From the NCBI GenBank assembly GCA_028687585.1, contig JAQTZV010000029.1, positions 1-64,000 on the forward strand: 64,000 bases of DNA, read 5' to 3'. Shown piece by piece: positions 34,546-43,988 of this stretch; within the stretch, counting starts at the first letter, position 1; the number at the start of each line of letters is the position of its first letter. Both the position numbers and the translations under genes were made by a program. The notes under the pieces were generated by a model that saw only the letters and a list, made by a program, of their open reading frames with translations, did no database searches and had not been told where the DNA came from. This DNA comes from Desulfuromonadaceae bacterium (GTDB lineage: Bacteria; Desulfobacterota; Desulfuromonadia; Geobacterales; Pseudopelobacteraceae).

Positions 34546-35424
34546 GTGCTCAAAAGCATGACCGGATATGGCAAAGGGGAGACATCCACCGAACACGGCT
34601 CATTTATCGTTGAAATACGCTCTGTCAATCATCGCTATGGTGAAATTTCCGTGCGGCTGCCGCGATCATTTTATGCGCTAGAAAATGATGTAAAACGTCT
34701 GGCTTCTTCACTTATCAAGCGGGGGAAAATTGATATTTCTGTGCAATTTGATGAAACTACCGCTGCCAATGCGGTGCCGCAACTGGATATGGTCGTCGCG
34801 CGCGGCTATTTTGAAGCCTATGCCCGTTTGGCAAAAGAGCTCAACCTGCCGCAGGATGCCGCACCGTCATACATCATGTCACTTAAAGGCGTGATGAAGG
34901 AAATGACTGTCTCTGTGGATGAAGCTGAATTGCATCCGCAGCTGCTGTCCGCTGTACAGAGCGCCGTTGCAGCACTGGATGGCATGCGAAACCGGGAGGG
35001 TGCGGCGCTTGCCGCAGATCTTACCGCCAGACGCAGACAGATCGCCGAGTGGTCGGCGAAGATCGGTGAGCGGACGCCGCAGATGGTGATTGAATACCGC
35101 CAAAAACTGAAGGCACGGCTGGACCAGCTTCTTGACGGAGCAGAAATGGATGAAAACCGCTTGTCTCAGGAAGTTGCATTGCTGGCTGATCGCTGCGACA
35201 TTACGGAAGAACTGGTGCGGCTTGCGAGCCATTTCAACCAGTTTGACGAGGCACTGGCCAGTACAGAGCCGGTAGGGAGAAAACTGGATTTTCTGATGCA
35301 GGAGATGAACCGGGAAGTAAATACGATCGGTTCAAAGTCAAACGATTCAGGAATTACCAGCCTGGTCATCCAGATTAAGGCGGAAATGGAAAAAATGAGG
35401 GAGCAGGTGCAGAATGTTGAATAA
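34546..35424 (+). CDS. yicC: YicC family endoribonuclease
   Basis: The 292-residue protein has the YicC N-terminal domain (LKSMTGYGKGE, EIRSVNHRYGEISVRLP) and the DUF1732 C-terminal domain ending in the family hallmark GRKLDFLMQEMNREVNTIGSKS. YicC proteins are implicated in RNA cleavage and sRNA turnover. The start is the GTG at 34546, with GGAGG eight bases upstream; a longer frame from 34342 would run through the recC start region and is rejected. It is followed by gmk and rpoZ in the common order. Confidence 0.94.
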   Translation: MLKSMTGYGKGETSTEHGSFIVEIRSVNHRYGEISVRLPRSFYALENDVKRLASSLIKRGKIDISVQFDETTAANAVPQLDMVVARGYFEAYARLAKELNLPQDAAPSYIMSLKGVMKEMTVSVDEAELHPQLLSAVQSAVAALDGMRNREGAALAADLTARRRQIAEWSAKIGERTPQMVIEYRQKLKARLDQLLDGAEMDENRLSQEVALLADRCDITEELVRLASHFNQFDEALASTEPVGRKLDFLMQEMNREVNTIGSKSNDSGITSLVIQIKAEMEKMREQVQNVE

Positions 35425-35496
35425 ACCTAAATCATAGCGATACCTTTAAGCATAAAATATGGCAGAAGTGTTTGTAGCTATAATGAGGTACATCCA

Positions 35497-36105
35497 ATGA
35501 AACGAGAAGGCTTAATTCTTATCCTGTCGGCCCCGTCCGGCGCCGGCAAAACATCCCTCTGTCGGGAATTATTTAAAACGTTTCCCGACATGAAGGAGTC
35601 CGTCAGTTACACGACCCGTACTCCCCGTACGGGAGAGGTCGAGGGGGAGGCGTACCACTTTGTTTCCCATGCTGAGTTCGAGCGTATGATTGAAGAGGAC
35701 GCCTTTGCCGAGTGGGCCCTTGTTCATGGCAACATGTACGGTACTGCCCTGCATACTCTTGAAGAAGCGCGAAAAAACGGCATTGACCTGGTTCTGGATA
35801 TTGACTGTCAGGGTGCGTTACGGCTTAAAGAGCAGTTAGATGGCGGAGTATATGTGTTTATTATGCCTCCCAGCATGGACGAACTTCGCCGCCGCCTTGA
35901 ACACCGCTCCACTGATGTTCAGGAGGTTATTGAACGCCGAATTGTCCGGGCGGCCGAGGAGATCAGGGAGTCGCGCTGGTATGACTACATTATTATTAAC
36001 GATGATTTTGATGTAGCATGCCGGGAATTAGCGGCAATAGTGATTGCCCATCGCCGTAAAACCTTCAGAATGATGGAAAAAGTCGGAAAATTGTTTGATA
36101 TCTGA
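35497..36105 (+). CDS. gmk: Guanylate kinase
   Basis: It phosphorylates GMP to GDP. The 202-residue protein has the P-loop SAPSGAGKTSL (residues 9-19), the GMP-binding SYTTRTPRTGEVEG and YHFVS segments, and the lid/VFIMPPSMDELRRRL region. The ATG has GAGGT seven bases upstream. Its position between yicC and rpoZ, next to rel, keeps a classical ppGpp-linked group; GMK is itself a (p)ppGpp target in several bacteria. Confidence 0.97.
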   Translation: MKREGLILILSAPSGAGKTSLCRELFKTFPDMKESVSYTTRTPRTGEVEGEAYHFVSHAEFERMIEEDAFAEWALVHGNMYGTALHTLEEARKNGIDLVLDIDCQGALRLKEQLDGGVYVFIMPPSMDELRRRLEHRSTDVQEVIERRIVRAAEEIRESRWYDYIIINDDFDVACRELAAIVIAHRRKTFRMMEKVGKLFDI

Positions 36106-36158
36106 GCTGAATTAGCGTACAAAGATCATTCATCTAAAGTTGCAGGAAGGAGTAGAAT

Positions 36159-36362
36159 ATGGCTCGGGTAACCGTTGAAGATTGTCTGGAAAAAGTTGAA
36201 AACAGATTCCAGCTCGTAATACTGGCTGCAAAGCGGGTAAAACAGCTCTATAAAGGGGCACAACCATTGACTGAATCAAAAAACCGTCAAGTAGTTACCG
36301 CTCTTCGTGAAATTGCTGCCGGTAAAATCTCATGCGAAGTTTCAAAAAAACATCGCGCATAA
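36159..36362 (+). CDS. rpoZ: RNA polymerase omega subunit
   Basis: The 67-residue omega subunit promotes assembly of beta' into RNA polymerase and contributes to a ppGpp site. ARVTVEDCLEKVENRFQLV and AAKRVKQL are the family core, and the length is typical. It has a strong GGAAGGAG ribosome-binding site. A strong terminator separates it from rel. Confidence 0.96.
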   Translation: MARVTVEDCLEKVENRFQLVILAAKRVKQLYKGAQPLTESKNRQVVTALREIAAGKISCEVSKKHRA

Positions 36363-36374
36363 CCTGCCACCTTG

Positions 36375-36410
36375 GGTGAAACCGGATTTTTCCGGTTTCA
36401 CCTTTTTTTT
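36375..36410 (+). terminator. Rho-independent terminator after rpoZ
   Basis: A perfect 12-bp stem (GGTGAAACCGGA at 36375-36386 with 36391-36402), TTTT loop and eight T. Confidence 0.95.
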
Positions 36411-36461
36411 ATCCACTTTCCGTATACTCCCGAATTGTCTATTACAGGCGAAGAATAACGT

Positions 36462-38612
36462 ATGATCCGACTCAACGACATTCTTGATAAGGTTTCAGCG
36501 TACAACCCGAATGCGGACCATGATCTGATTCGCAAGGCGTACGTATACTGTGCCAAGGTGCATCAGGGACAAACACGATTGTCCGGTGAACCGTATATCA
36601 TTCATCCAATGGAGGTTGCCGGCCTTCTTGCAGATTTGAAGCTGGATGTTCCGAGTATTATAACCGGCTTTCTTCATGACACGATTGAAGATACATTGGC
36701 GACATCAGAAGATATAACCAGAACGTTCGGCAGTGAAGTGGCTACCTTGGTGGATGGTGTCACAAAAATCAGCAAGATAGACTTCAAAACAAAAGAAGAG
36801 AGTCAGGCCGAAAACTTCCGTAAAATGCTGCTGGCTATGGCCATTGATATTCGAGTCATTCTCGTTAAGCTGGCAGACCGTCTTCACAATATGAGAACCC
36901 TGGAATTTCAGGGAGAGTTGAAACAGCGCCGGATTGCCCGTGAAACAATGGATATATACGCTCCAATTGCCAACAGACTCGGTATTTCATGGATAAAGGT
37001 TGAATTGGAGGATCTGTCATTTCGTTATTTACATCCGGAAATATACTTTGACCTGGTAAAAAAAATATCCCAAAAAAAACAGGAACGGGAACAATTTGTT
37101 GAAGAGGCAAAAGCTGTTATTTCTGAAAAACTTGCATTTTACGGCATTCATGGTGAAATTTCCGGACGCAGTAAACACCTGTATTCTATCTATAAAAAGA
37201 TGGAAAAGCGCAACGTCGAGTTTGAAGAGATCTATGATCTGATTGCCGTACGAATTCTCGTTGCCGATATTCGTGAATGCTATGAGGTGCTGGGGGTTAT
37301 TCATTCGGCGTGGAAACCTATCCCGGGGCGTTTCAAAGACTATATTGCCATGCCCAAAGGGAATATGTATCAATCTCTGCATACGACGGTCATCGGGCCG
37401 CAGGGCGACCGGATGGAGGTTCAGATACGTACTCACGATATGCACAGTGTTGCTGACGCAGGCATTGCAGCTCACTGGAAGTATAAAGAAGGGAAGGGGT
37501 ATGACGAAAAAGAGGTTAAGCGTTTTGCCTGGTTGCGTCAACTCCTCGAATGGCAGCAGGATCTGCAGGATTCAAAAGAGTTTATGGATTCGGTCAAGGT
37601 TGAACTCTTTTCGGAAGAGGTCTATGTTTTTACTCCCAAAGGCGATGTAAAGGGGTATCCAAAAGGATCCACGCCGATTGACTTTGCCTACAGTGTTCAT
37701 ACCGATATCGGGCATCGGTGTGTTGGTGCCAAGGTTAACGGCAAGTTGGTACCGCTCAAGTATGAACTTAAAAACGGTGATATTGTAGAAGTTATTACAT
37801 CACCGCATCATACCCCGAGTAAGGATTGGCTCAAGATCGTAAAAAGTTCTCGAGCCCGTAATAAAATAAGGTCCTGGATTAAAATTGAAGAACGCAAGCG
37901 GAGCATCGTGTTAGGCCGTGACTTTTGCGAAAAAGATTTCCGCAGATATTCTATTAACCTTCAAAAGATACAAAAAAGCGGTGAGTTCAAGAAAATCGCC
38001 GCAGAATTCGGCTACGCTGCTGATGATGACCTGTTAGCGGCTGTTGGGTATGGTAAAATAGCCAGCAGCCAGATAGTAGGAAAAATTCTTCCGAATGAAA
38101 AGCTTAAAGAGCGTGCTGAACATAAAGAGTCACGGCTTGAGTCGATCATCAATAAATTGAAAGGCAAGTCAAGTGGAGTAGTTGAAATTGGTGGGCTGGA
38201 TGACGTACTGGTACGTTTTGGCAAGTGTTGTAATCCGGTTCCCGGAGATGAAATAGTCGGCTTTATCACACGTGGCAAGGGTGTAACGGTGCATACAGCT
38301 GATTGTCAGTTTGCCATGGAAAGTGATCCGGAGCGGCGGGTCGATGTGGCTTGGAACAAAGTCAAAACGGCCGTGCTTCCGGTAAAAATCAGAGTACTGT
38401 GCCATGATGTCAAGGGGATTTTGGCAACCATCACGCTGGCAATTACCAATTGCGAAGCCAATATTGCCAGTGCTCAGATTCAGAGCACCATCGACCAACG
38501 CGGAGAAAACATCTTCGAGGTTAATGTTACTGATCTGGCTCATTTGCAGAAGGTAATGAACTCACTTATGAAAATAAAGGGTGTTATTAAAGTGGAACGG
38601 ATTAAAAAATAA
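36462..38612 (+). CDS. rel: Bifunctional (p)ppGpp synthetase/hydrolase Rel
   Basis: It makes and degrades the stringent-response alarmone. The 716-residue protein has an HD hydrolase domain with HDTIEDT (72-78), a synthetase domain with RFKD at 290-293 (the R-x-K-D form typical of bifunctional enzymes) and MPKGNMYQSLHTTV, then TGS (VFTPKGDVKGYPKGSTPIDFAY; landmark), a helical region, a zinc-finger-like CCNPVPGD segment and a C-terminal ACT domain. Both catalytic halves look intact. Starting 51 bp past the rpoZ terminator, it probably has its own promoter. Confidence 0.96.
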   Translation: MIRLNDILDKVSAYNPNADHDLIRKAYVYCAKVHQGQTRLSGEPYIIHPMEVAGLLADLKLDVPSIITGFLHDTIEDTLATSEDITRTFGSEVATLVDGVTKISKIDFKTKEESQAENFRKMLLAMAIDIRVILVKLADRLHNMRTLEFQGELKQRRIARETMDIYAPIANRLGISWIKVELEDLSFRYLHPEIYFDLVKKISQKKQEREQFVEEAKAVISEKLAFYGIHGEISGRSKHLYSIYKKMEKRNVEFEEIYDLIAVRILVADIRECYEVLGVIHSAWKPIPGRFKDYIAMPKGNMYQSLHTTVIGPQGDRMEVQIRTHDMHSVADAGIAAHWKYKEGKGYDEKEVKRFAWLRQLLEWQQDLQDSKEFMDSVKVELFSEEVYVFTPKGDVKGYPKGSTPIDFAYSVHTDIGHRCVGAKVNGKLVPLKYELKNGDIVEVITSPHHTPSKDWLKIVKSSRARNKIRSWIKIEERKRSIVLGRDFCEKDFRRYSINLQKIQKSGEFKKIAAEFGYAADDDLLAAVGYGKIASSQIVGKILPNEKLKERAEHKESRLESIINKLKGKSSGVVEIGGLDDVLVRFGKCCNPVPGDEIVGFITRGKGVTVHTADCQFAMESDPERRVDVAWNKVKTAVLPVKIRVLCHDVKGILATITLAITNCEANIASAQIQSTIDQRGENIFEVNVTDLAHLQKVMNSLMKIKGVIKVERIKK

Positions 38613-38626
38613 GGGGGAATCACGCA

Positions 38627-39013
38627 ATGAAGCTGGAAATAATTTCGACCGACAAGTCACCGGCAGCGATCGGGCCGTATTCGCAGGCGGTAAAATGTGG
38701 CAACATACTGTTTTGCTCAGGTCAGATCCCGCTTGACCCCGATACCGGAGAGTTGGTTGCGGGCGATATAACCGCGCAGGCTGAGAGAGTGATGAATAAT
38801 ATTGCCGCCATGTTGAGCGCCGCCGGTGCAGGCTTTGATGACGTTATCAAGACAACGATATTTCTTGTTGATATGGCAGATTTTGCTGCAGTTAATGAAG
38901 TATATGGCAGCCGCTTTTCAAGCCATAAGCCGGCCCGCTCCACTATTGCCGTAAAATCCCTGCCACGCAATGCACTGCTTGAAATTGAAGTTATTGCCAG
39001 CCTGAAATCGTGA
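38627..39013 (+). CDS. ridA: RidA family enamine/imine deaminase
   Basis: This 128-residue YjgF/YER057c/UK114 protein hydrolyses reactive 2-aminoacrylate-type imines. Family motifs are AIGPYSQAVKCGNILFCSGQIP near the N-terminus, the active-site arginine in KPARSTIAVKSLP and the terminal EIEVIA. AGGGGGAA precedes the ATG, 14 bp after rel, so the two are probably cotranscribed. Confidence 0.95.
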   Translation: MKLEIISTDKSPAAIGPYSQAVKCGNILFCSGQIPLDPDTGELVAGDITAQAERVMNNIAAMLSAAGAGFDDVIKTTIFLVDMADFAAVNEVYGSRFSSHKPARSTIAVKSLPRNALLEIEVIASLKS

Positions 39014-39018
39014 TAACG

Positions 39019-39050
39019 AAAAAAAGCCGCAACCCCGAGGGGGCGCGGCT
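39019..39050 (-). terminator. Rho-independent terminator for rpmB
   Basis: On the minus strand, AGCCGC (39045-39050) and GCGGCT (39025-39030) close a GC-rich hairpin with an inner CCCTCGGGG, followed by seven T. It lies between convergent rpmB and ridA. Confidence 0.8.
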
Positions 39051-39076
39051 AATTATTGCAGCTGAGTTAAACCATC

Positions 39077-39271
39077 CTACAGGGACTTAGTCACGAAACC
39101 CGAACGGATACATCGGGTACAAACTTTTACCGTCATGATGCTGCCGTTCTTTTTAACTGCCTTGATTTTCTGGAGATTCGGATACCATACCGTACGGGTT
39201 TTATTGTTCGCATGGCTGACGTTATTTCCGAAGCTGGGGCCTTTTCCGCAAATTTCACATTTTCTTGACAT
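39077..39271 (-). CDS. rpmB: 50S ribosomal protein L28
   Basis: This 64-residue ribosomal protein has the bacterial L28 start SRKCEICGKGPSFGNNVSHANNKT and R-x-W-Y-P-N-L-Q. It has the four-cysteine, zinc-binding form: two Cys near the start (CEIC) and CTRC near the end. It is a single gene with a strong GGAGG ribosome-binding site, its own promoter and terminator. Confidence 0.97.
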   Translation of the reverse strand: MSRKCEICGKGPSFGNNVSHANNKTRTVWYPNLQKIKAVKKNGSIMTVKVCTRCIRSGFVTKSL

Positions 39272-39303
39272 ATCGTTGTCCTCCGTTGATTACTGAAAAA
39301 ATT

Positions 39304-39332
39304 CTTATAGCAGACTGATCGTGTTGTTGCAA
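39304..39332 (-). promoter_or_regulatory. Promoter of rpmB
   Basis: TTGCAA (39327-39332), 17 bp, TATAAG (39304-39309) on the minus strand, 32 bp before the start codon. Confidence 0.6.
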
Positions 39333-39351
39333 GATAAATATAGGATACGGT

Positions 39352-39966
39352 ATGAATATTATTAAGGCATTCCTTACGCTCGGTATCATCGGATCGGTTG
39401 TTATAACGGTTCTTTTCATAGATTTTACCTACAAAACCTTTTCATATCGACAGAATACACACAAAGCCGATGCAATAGTTGTTTTGACGGGAGGGAAGGG
39501 GAGAGTAGATGAGGGTGTGCGGCTTTTCAGGGAGTCTCGTGCAAAATATCTATTCTTTATCGGAGTTGATCCGTCAGTCAGAAAAAGTGATCTGTACCGT
39601 CCCAAGCATGGTGATCCATCTGCTGATAATGTATTTCTGGAAAAATCATCTCGAAATACCGTTGAAAATTCAATTTTTGGTCGGGATGTGATTGTTCGTA
39701 GTGGTGTCCATTCAATACTATTGATAACCTCTCGTTATCATCTCAAACGTGCTTCCATACTGTTCAGAAATTCTCTTCCCAATAACATCACGATAATTCC
39801 GTATCCGGTCGATACGGTTAATTTAAAGGAGTCATGGTGGAATCATGGCGGGAGTTTTCAGCTGTTATTCCGAGAATTTTATAAATATTGTATGTTGCGA
39901 ATGTTTTTTATTTTTGCACCCGGAGAGCTTCGCGACAGTGTTATGTCGTCAAACACGGGAGGCTGA
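39352..39966 (+). CDS. YdcF/SanA/ElyC family membrane protein (DUF218)
   Basis: This 204-residue protein has one N-terminal membrane helix (about 7-25) and a DUF218 domain: KADAIVVLTGGKGRVDEGVRLF, FIGVDPS, the acidic EKSSRNTVENSIFGRD stretch and LLITSRYHLKRA. Members such as SanA and ElyC affect envelope integrity and peptidoglycan precursor handling; the activity is unresolved. Only a weak AGGATA-type ribosome-binding site is seen. It appears monocistronic. Confidence 0.88.
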   Translation: MNIIKAFLTLGIIGSVVITVLFIDFTYKTFSYRQNTHKADAIVVLTGGKGRVDEGVRLFRESRAKYLFFIGVDPSVRKSDLYRPKHGDPSADNVFLEKSSRNTVENSIFGRDVIVRSGVHSILLITSRYHLKRASILFRNSLPNNITIIPYPVDTVNLKESWWNHGGSFQLLFREFYKYCMLRMFFIFAPGELRDSVMSSNTGG

Positions 39967-40012
39967 TCTCGTTTGTTTTAAAGCGACAATTCAGGATAAA
40001 AAACCATTTCAT

Positions 40013-40042
40013 TTGACTTTATGAGAGCAAGTCGCGTATAAA
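40013..40042 (+). promoter_or_regulatory. Promoter of miaB, very close to the start codon
   Basis: TTGACT (40013-40018), 18 bp, TATAAA (40037-40042). The miaB ATG (40055) is only 12 bp past the -10 box, so transcription should start within about 6 nt of the ATG, leaving no room for a ribosome-binding site. Confidence 0.5.
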
Positions 40043-40054
40043 GTTCGATCGACT

Positions 40055-41392
40055 ATGCTTGATAAACTACTCTACATAGAAACATTCGGCTGCCAGATGA
40101 ATGTAAACGATTCCGAGCGGATTGTTACCATGCTGGCTGATCTGGGCTATGCAGCGACAAATGATCCAGCCTCATCTGATATGATTCTGCTCAATACCTG
40201 CAGTGTGCGCGGCGGCGCTGAGGAAAAAGTCTATAGAAGACTTGCTAATCTACGGATCTACAAACGCGACGGTAAGAAGCAGATTATTGCCGTTGGTGGT
40301 TGTGTGGCACAACAGGAAGGAGAGGAGTTGCTCCGGAAACTGCCCTATCTGGATCTGGTGATCGGCACCCACAATTTGCATCTGCTGCCGGATATGGTGC
40401 GATGTGCCGAGCGCGGCGAGCGCCGATCTGAAACGGCTTTTATCGATAATGATCAGAGAGTTGATCTGTTTCCCTCAATTAAGGGGGAGTCACGTCTCTC
40501 GCGTTTTGTTACGGTTATGCAGGGGTGTGATAATTTTTGTTCGTACTGCATCGTCCCCTTTGTCCGTGGTCGAGAGATAAGTCGTCGATCAGAGGATATT
40601 TTGATCGAAGTCAGACAACTTGCTGATGACGGGGTCCGCGAAGTAATTCTGCTTGGTCAGAACGTCAATTCCTACGGCCTGAAAACAGAGCATGAACCAA
40701 CGTTTCCCGAATTGATTCGTCAGGTTGCTGAAGTATCCGGAATTGATCGTATCCGTTTCACTACCTCGCACCCCAAAGATATGTCGGATGCATTGATCGG
40801 TTGTTTTGCCGACGTACCAAAACTAAGTGGCCAGATCCATCTACCGGCTCAGTCCGGCAGTGATGCTGTTCTGAAGCTCATGGGCCGCGGATATTCCCGT
40901 AACTCCTATCTGGATAAAGTCAGAAAGCTTAAGGCGCTTCGCCCTGATATCGTATTTACCGGCGATATCATCGTCGGCTTTCCTGGCGAGACTGATGCGG
41001 ACTTTGAGCAAACCCTCTCCCTGATGGAGGAGGTTCGCTACATAGATCTGTTTTCGTTTGTATATTCACCGCGTCCCGGCACAAAGGCTGCTGACCTCTC
41101 GGATGATCTGCCGCGTTCGGTAAAAATGACGCGTCTTGACCGTCTGATGGAGTTACAGCGGCGACATACCCGTGAGATCAGCCAGACCTATATCGGCAGC
41201 GTGATGTCGGTACTGGTTGAAGGGGAGGGGAAACTTACCGGCCAGGTTTCCGGCAAAGCCAACATCGGCCGTATTGTTAATTTTTCCGGAGACAACTCCC
41301 TGATCGGTAGCTTTGTCGATGTCACAATAATCAAAGCATATCCGAATTCGTTTCTTGGTGAACGGTTACAATTATTCAAGAGGGATATATGA
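40055..41392 (+). CDS. miaB: tRNA-2-methylthio-N6-dimethylallyladenosine synthase
   Basis: This radical-SAM methylthiotransferase modifies A37 of tRNAs reading UNN codons. The 445-residue protein has the UPF0004 domain with TFGCQMNVNDSE, LLNTCSVR and VGGCVAQQ cysteines, the radical-SAM motif CDNFCSYCIVP, and a C-terminal TRAM domain. All six cluster cysteines are present. No Shine-Dalgarno sequence is evident, in line with the promoter placement. It overlaps glnS by 4 bp. Confidence 0.96.
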   Translation: MLDKLLYIETFGCQMNVNDSERIVTMLADLGYAATNDPASSDMILLNTCSVRGGAEEKVYRRLANLRIYKRDGKKQIIAVGGCVAQQEGEELLRKLPYLDLVIGTHNLHLLPDMVRCAERGERRSETAFIDNDQRVDLFPSIKGESRLSRFVTVMQGCDNFCSYCIVPFVRGREISRRSEDILIEVRQLADDGVREVILLGQNVNSYGLKTEHEPTFPELIRQVAEVSGIDRIRFTTSHPKDMSDALIGCFADVPKLSGQIHLPAQSGSDAVLKLMGRGYSRNSYLDKVRKLKALRPDIVFTGDIIVGFPGETDADFEQTLSLMEEVRYIDLFSFVYSPRPGTKAADLSDDLPRSVKMTRLDRLMELQRRHTREISQTYIGSVMSVLVEGEGKLTGQVSGKANIGRIVNFSGDNSLIGSFVDVTIIKAYPNSFLGERLQLFKRDI

Positions 41393-43071
41393 CCTGTATC
41401 GAGCAAAATGCAACGACATCAAATAATTTTCTGAAAACCATAATTGAGGAAGATCTCAAGAACGGTAAGCACAGCAGTATTGTGACCCGTTTTCCGCCTG
41501 AACCGAATGGCTATCTTCATATCGGCCATGCCAAGTCAATCTGCATTAATTTTGGACTTGCGCGTGATTTTGGCGGGCGGTGCCATCTTCGCTTTGACGA
41601 CACCAACCCGGCGAAGGAAGAGCAGGAATATATTGATTCAATCAAGGAGAGTGTCAGGTGGCTCGGCTTTGATTGGGGAGAGTATCTCTATTATGCGTCG
41701 GATAATTTTGAAACGCTCTATCAATGGGCGGTGCATCTGATTACAGAGGGAAAAGCGTACGTTGAAGACCTGAATGCCGAACAGATTCGGGCCAATCGCG
41801 GCACATTGACAGAACCGGGTGTTGAGAGCCCGTTTCGTACCCGCTCAGTTGCGGAGAATCTCAATCTGTTCGAGCGTATGCGCGCGGGAGAGTTTCCTGA
41901 CGGCAGCCGTGTTCTGCGCGCCAAGATTGACATGGCCTCGCCAAACATCAGTCTGCGTGACCCAGTCCTCTACCGGATACTCCACACTCCGCATCCGCAT
42001 GTCGGTGACGCCTGGAAAATCTATCCGATGTATGACTTTGCTCATGGGCAGACCGACGCCGTTGAAGGGATCACGCACTCTATATGCACCCTTGAATTTG
42101 AATCCCACAAGCCGCTCTATGAATGGTTCCTGGATAATCTGCCGGTGCCGAGTCGGCCACGGCAATATGAATTTGCCCGTTTGAACCTGACCTATACGGT
42201 GATGAGTAAGCGCAAACTGCAGGAGTTGGTGCAGCATGGTCTTGTCACAGGATGGGATGACCCGCGTCTTCCGACCTTGGAAGGTCTCAGGCGTCGTGGG
42301 TATACTCCGGTTTCGATACGTAATTTTTGTGAGCAGATTGGTGTTGGCCGGAGCGACTCCTGGATTGATGTGTCGGTTCTGGAGGAGTCTGTTCGCGCTG
42401 ACCTGAATGAATCAGCGCCACGGGCCATGGCAGTCTTGCGGCCGATAAAAATGATAATTGAAAATTATCCCGCAAATCAGTCCGAAGAACTGCAGGCGGC
42501 AAATCATCCGCAGAAACCGGAGATGGGAAGCCGTTCAATTCATTTTACCCGTGAACTCTGGATTGACGCTGATGACTTCATGGAGGCGCCGAGTAAAGGG
42601 TTTCATCGCTTGACCGTCGGTGGCGAAGTTAAATTGCGCTCCGGGTATATTGTTACCTGTACCGGCATCATAAAGGATGAACAGGGAAATATTCTGGAAC
42701 TTCGTGGCGTATATGATCCTGGTTCACGAGAGGGGATACACACTGCTGACGGTCGAAAAGTCAAGGGAGTTATCCATTGGGTTTCAGCTGCTCATGCTCT
42801 TACTGCAGAAGTACGACTGTTCGATCGATTCTTCAGTGACCCTAACCCAGATCGAAGCGGGGCCGATTACAAGCAGTTTCTAAACCGGAATTCAGTTGAA
42901 ACTCTTACAAATTGCAAGCTTGAAGATACGTTGGCCGGAGCGGATATCGAAACCCGGTATCAATTTGAGCGTATGGGTTATTTTCGTCTGGACCCCAAAG
43001 ATTCTCAACCGGGCAAACTCGTGTTCAATAGAGTCGTTACGTTGCGAGATACCTGGATAATAAAAAAGTAA
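41389..43071 (+). CDS. glnS: Glutaminyl-tRNA synthetase
   Basis: This class I synthetase charges tRNA-Gln directly. The 560-residue protein has the HIGH-type motif PPEPNGYLHIGHAKS at about residues 35-49, RFDDTNPAKEEQEY, and the KMSKS equivalent VMSKRKLQ, then the beta-barrel anticodon domains. GlnS is scattered among deltaproteobacteria and many rely on GatCAB instead, so its presence is a useful lineage marker. The ATG overlaps the miaB stop (ATGA). Confidence 0.96.
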   Translation: MTCIEQNATTSNNFLKTIIEEDLKNGKHSSIVTRFPPEPNGYLHIGHAKSICINFGLARDFGGRCHLRFDDTNPAKEEQEYIDSIKESVRWLGFDWGEYLYYASDNFETLYQWAVHLITEGKAYVEDLNAEQIRANRGTLTEPGVESPFRTRSVAENLNLFERMRAGEFPDGSRVLRAKIDMASPNISLRDPVLYRILHTPHPHVGDAWKIYPMYDFAHGQTDAVEGITHSICTLEFESHKPLYEWFLDNLPVPSRPRQYEFARLNLTYTVMSKRKLQELVQHGLVTGWDDPRLPTLEGLRRRGYTPVSIRNFCEQIGVGRSDSWIDVSVLEESVRADLNESAPRAMAVLRPIKMIIENYPANQSEELQAANHPQKPEMGSRSIHFTRELWIDADDFMEAPSKGFHRLTVGGEVKLRSGYIVTCTGIIKDEQGNILELRGVYDPGSREGIHTADGRKVKGVIHWVSAAHALTAEVRLFDRFFSDPNPDRSGADYKQFLNRNSVETLTNCKLEDTLAGADIETRYQFERMGYFRLDPKDSQPGKLVFNRVVTLRDTWIIKK

Positions 43072-43097
43072 TACATGAAAGAGTGGTATATAACAGT

Positions 43098-43988
43098 ATG
43101 AAAAAAGAGAAGTTTACATCTGGTTTTGTCTCAATCATCGGTCGCCCGAATGTTGGTAAATCAACTCTCCTGAACAGTATTATTGGAGAGAAAATTGTCA
43201 TTACCTCAGATAAACCGCAGACAACCCGCAACCGCATTCAGGGGATTCATAACATCCCCGGCGGCCAGATCGTGTTCATTGATACGCCCGGCATTCACAC
43301 CGGTCGTTCCCGGTTGAACAAAAGCATGGACGAAGTGGCTCGATCCTCCATCAGCGGCGTTGACCTGTTGATGCTGGTTGTCGAAGCCACGGGCGTAGCG
43401 GATCAAGCCTTTGTGCATGATGTTCTTGGCAAGGTAAAGATTCCGGTTGTGCTGGTAATCAACAAGATCGATCTGCTCTCTGACAAGAATATGGTTTTGA
43501 AGAAAATTGCCGACTGGGCAGCGCTGCATCCGTTCAAGGAAATTATCCCTATCTCGGCCGGGCGCAACGATGGCGTTGATCACCTCGTCTCTGTTGTCAG
43601 TGGCTATCTACCGGAAGGGCCGGCGATGTTTCCTGATGACATTCTGACTGATATGCCGGAAAAGTTTATCGTGGCTGAGATGATCCGCGAAAAGGTGTTC
43701 CGTTTGACGCGTGATGAAGTGCCCTATTCATCGGCGGTTGTCGTGGAAACCTTCATTGAACGGGAAAATGGTGTCATCGCCATTTCTGCAGCGATCATGC
43801 TGGAACGTGATACCCAGAAGGGGATCATAATCGGCGCAAAGGGTGAAATGTTGAAAAAGATCGGCAGTCAGGCCCGTCAGGATATTGAGCGCCTGCTCGG
43901 CACGAGAATTTATCTGGAACTGTTCGTCAAGGTAGTTGAAAACTGGAGCGAACGTCCGTCACAATTACGAGAGTTGGGATACGAATGA
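43098..43988 (+). CDS. era: GTPase Era
   Basis: This essential GTPase binds the 3' end of 16S rRNA during 30S assembly. The 296-residue protein has G1 GRPNVGKST, G3 DTPGIH, G4 NKID and a C-terminal KH domain with GAKGEMLKKIGSQAR. I chose the ATG at 43098, which gives the canonical MKKEKFTSGFVSIIGRP-type start; a GTG at 43083 is in frame but adds nothing conserved. It overlaps der by 4 bp. Confidence 0.96.
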   Translation: MKKEKFTSGFVSIIGRPNVGKSTLLNSIIGEKIVITSDKPQTTRNRIQGIHNIPGGQIVFIDTPGIHTGRSRLNKSMDEVARSSISGVDLLMLVVEATGVADQAFVHDVLGKVKIPVVLVINKIDLLSDKNMVLKKIADWAALHPFKEIIPISAGRNDGVDHLVSVVSGYLPEGPAMFPDDILTDMPEKFIVAEMIREKVFRLTRDEVPYSSAVVVETFIERENGVIAISAAIMLERDTQKGIIIGAKGEMLKKIGSQARQDIERLLGTRIYLELFVKVVENWSERPSQLRELGYE

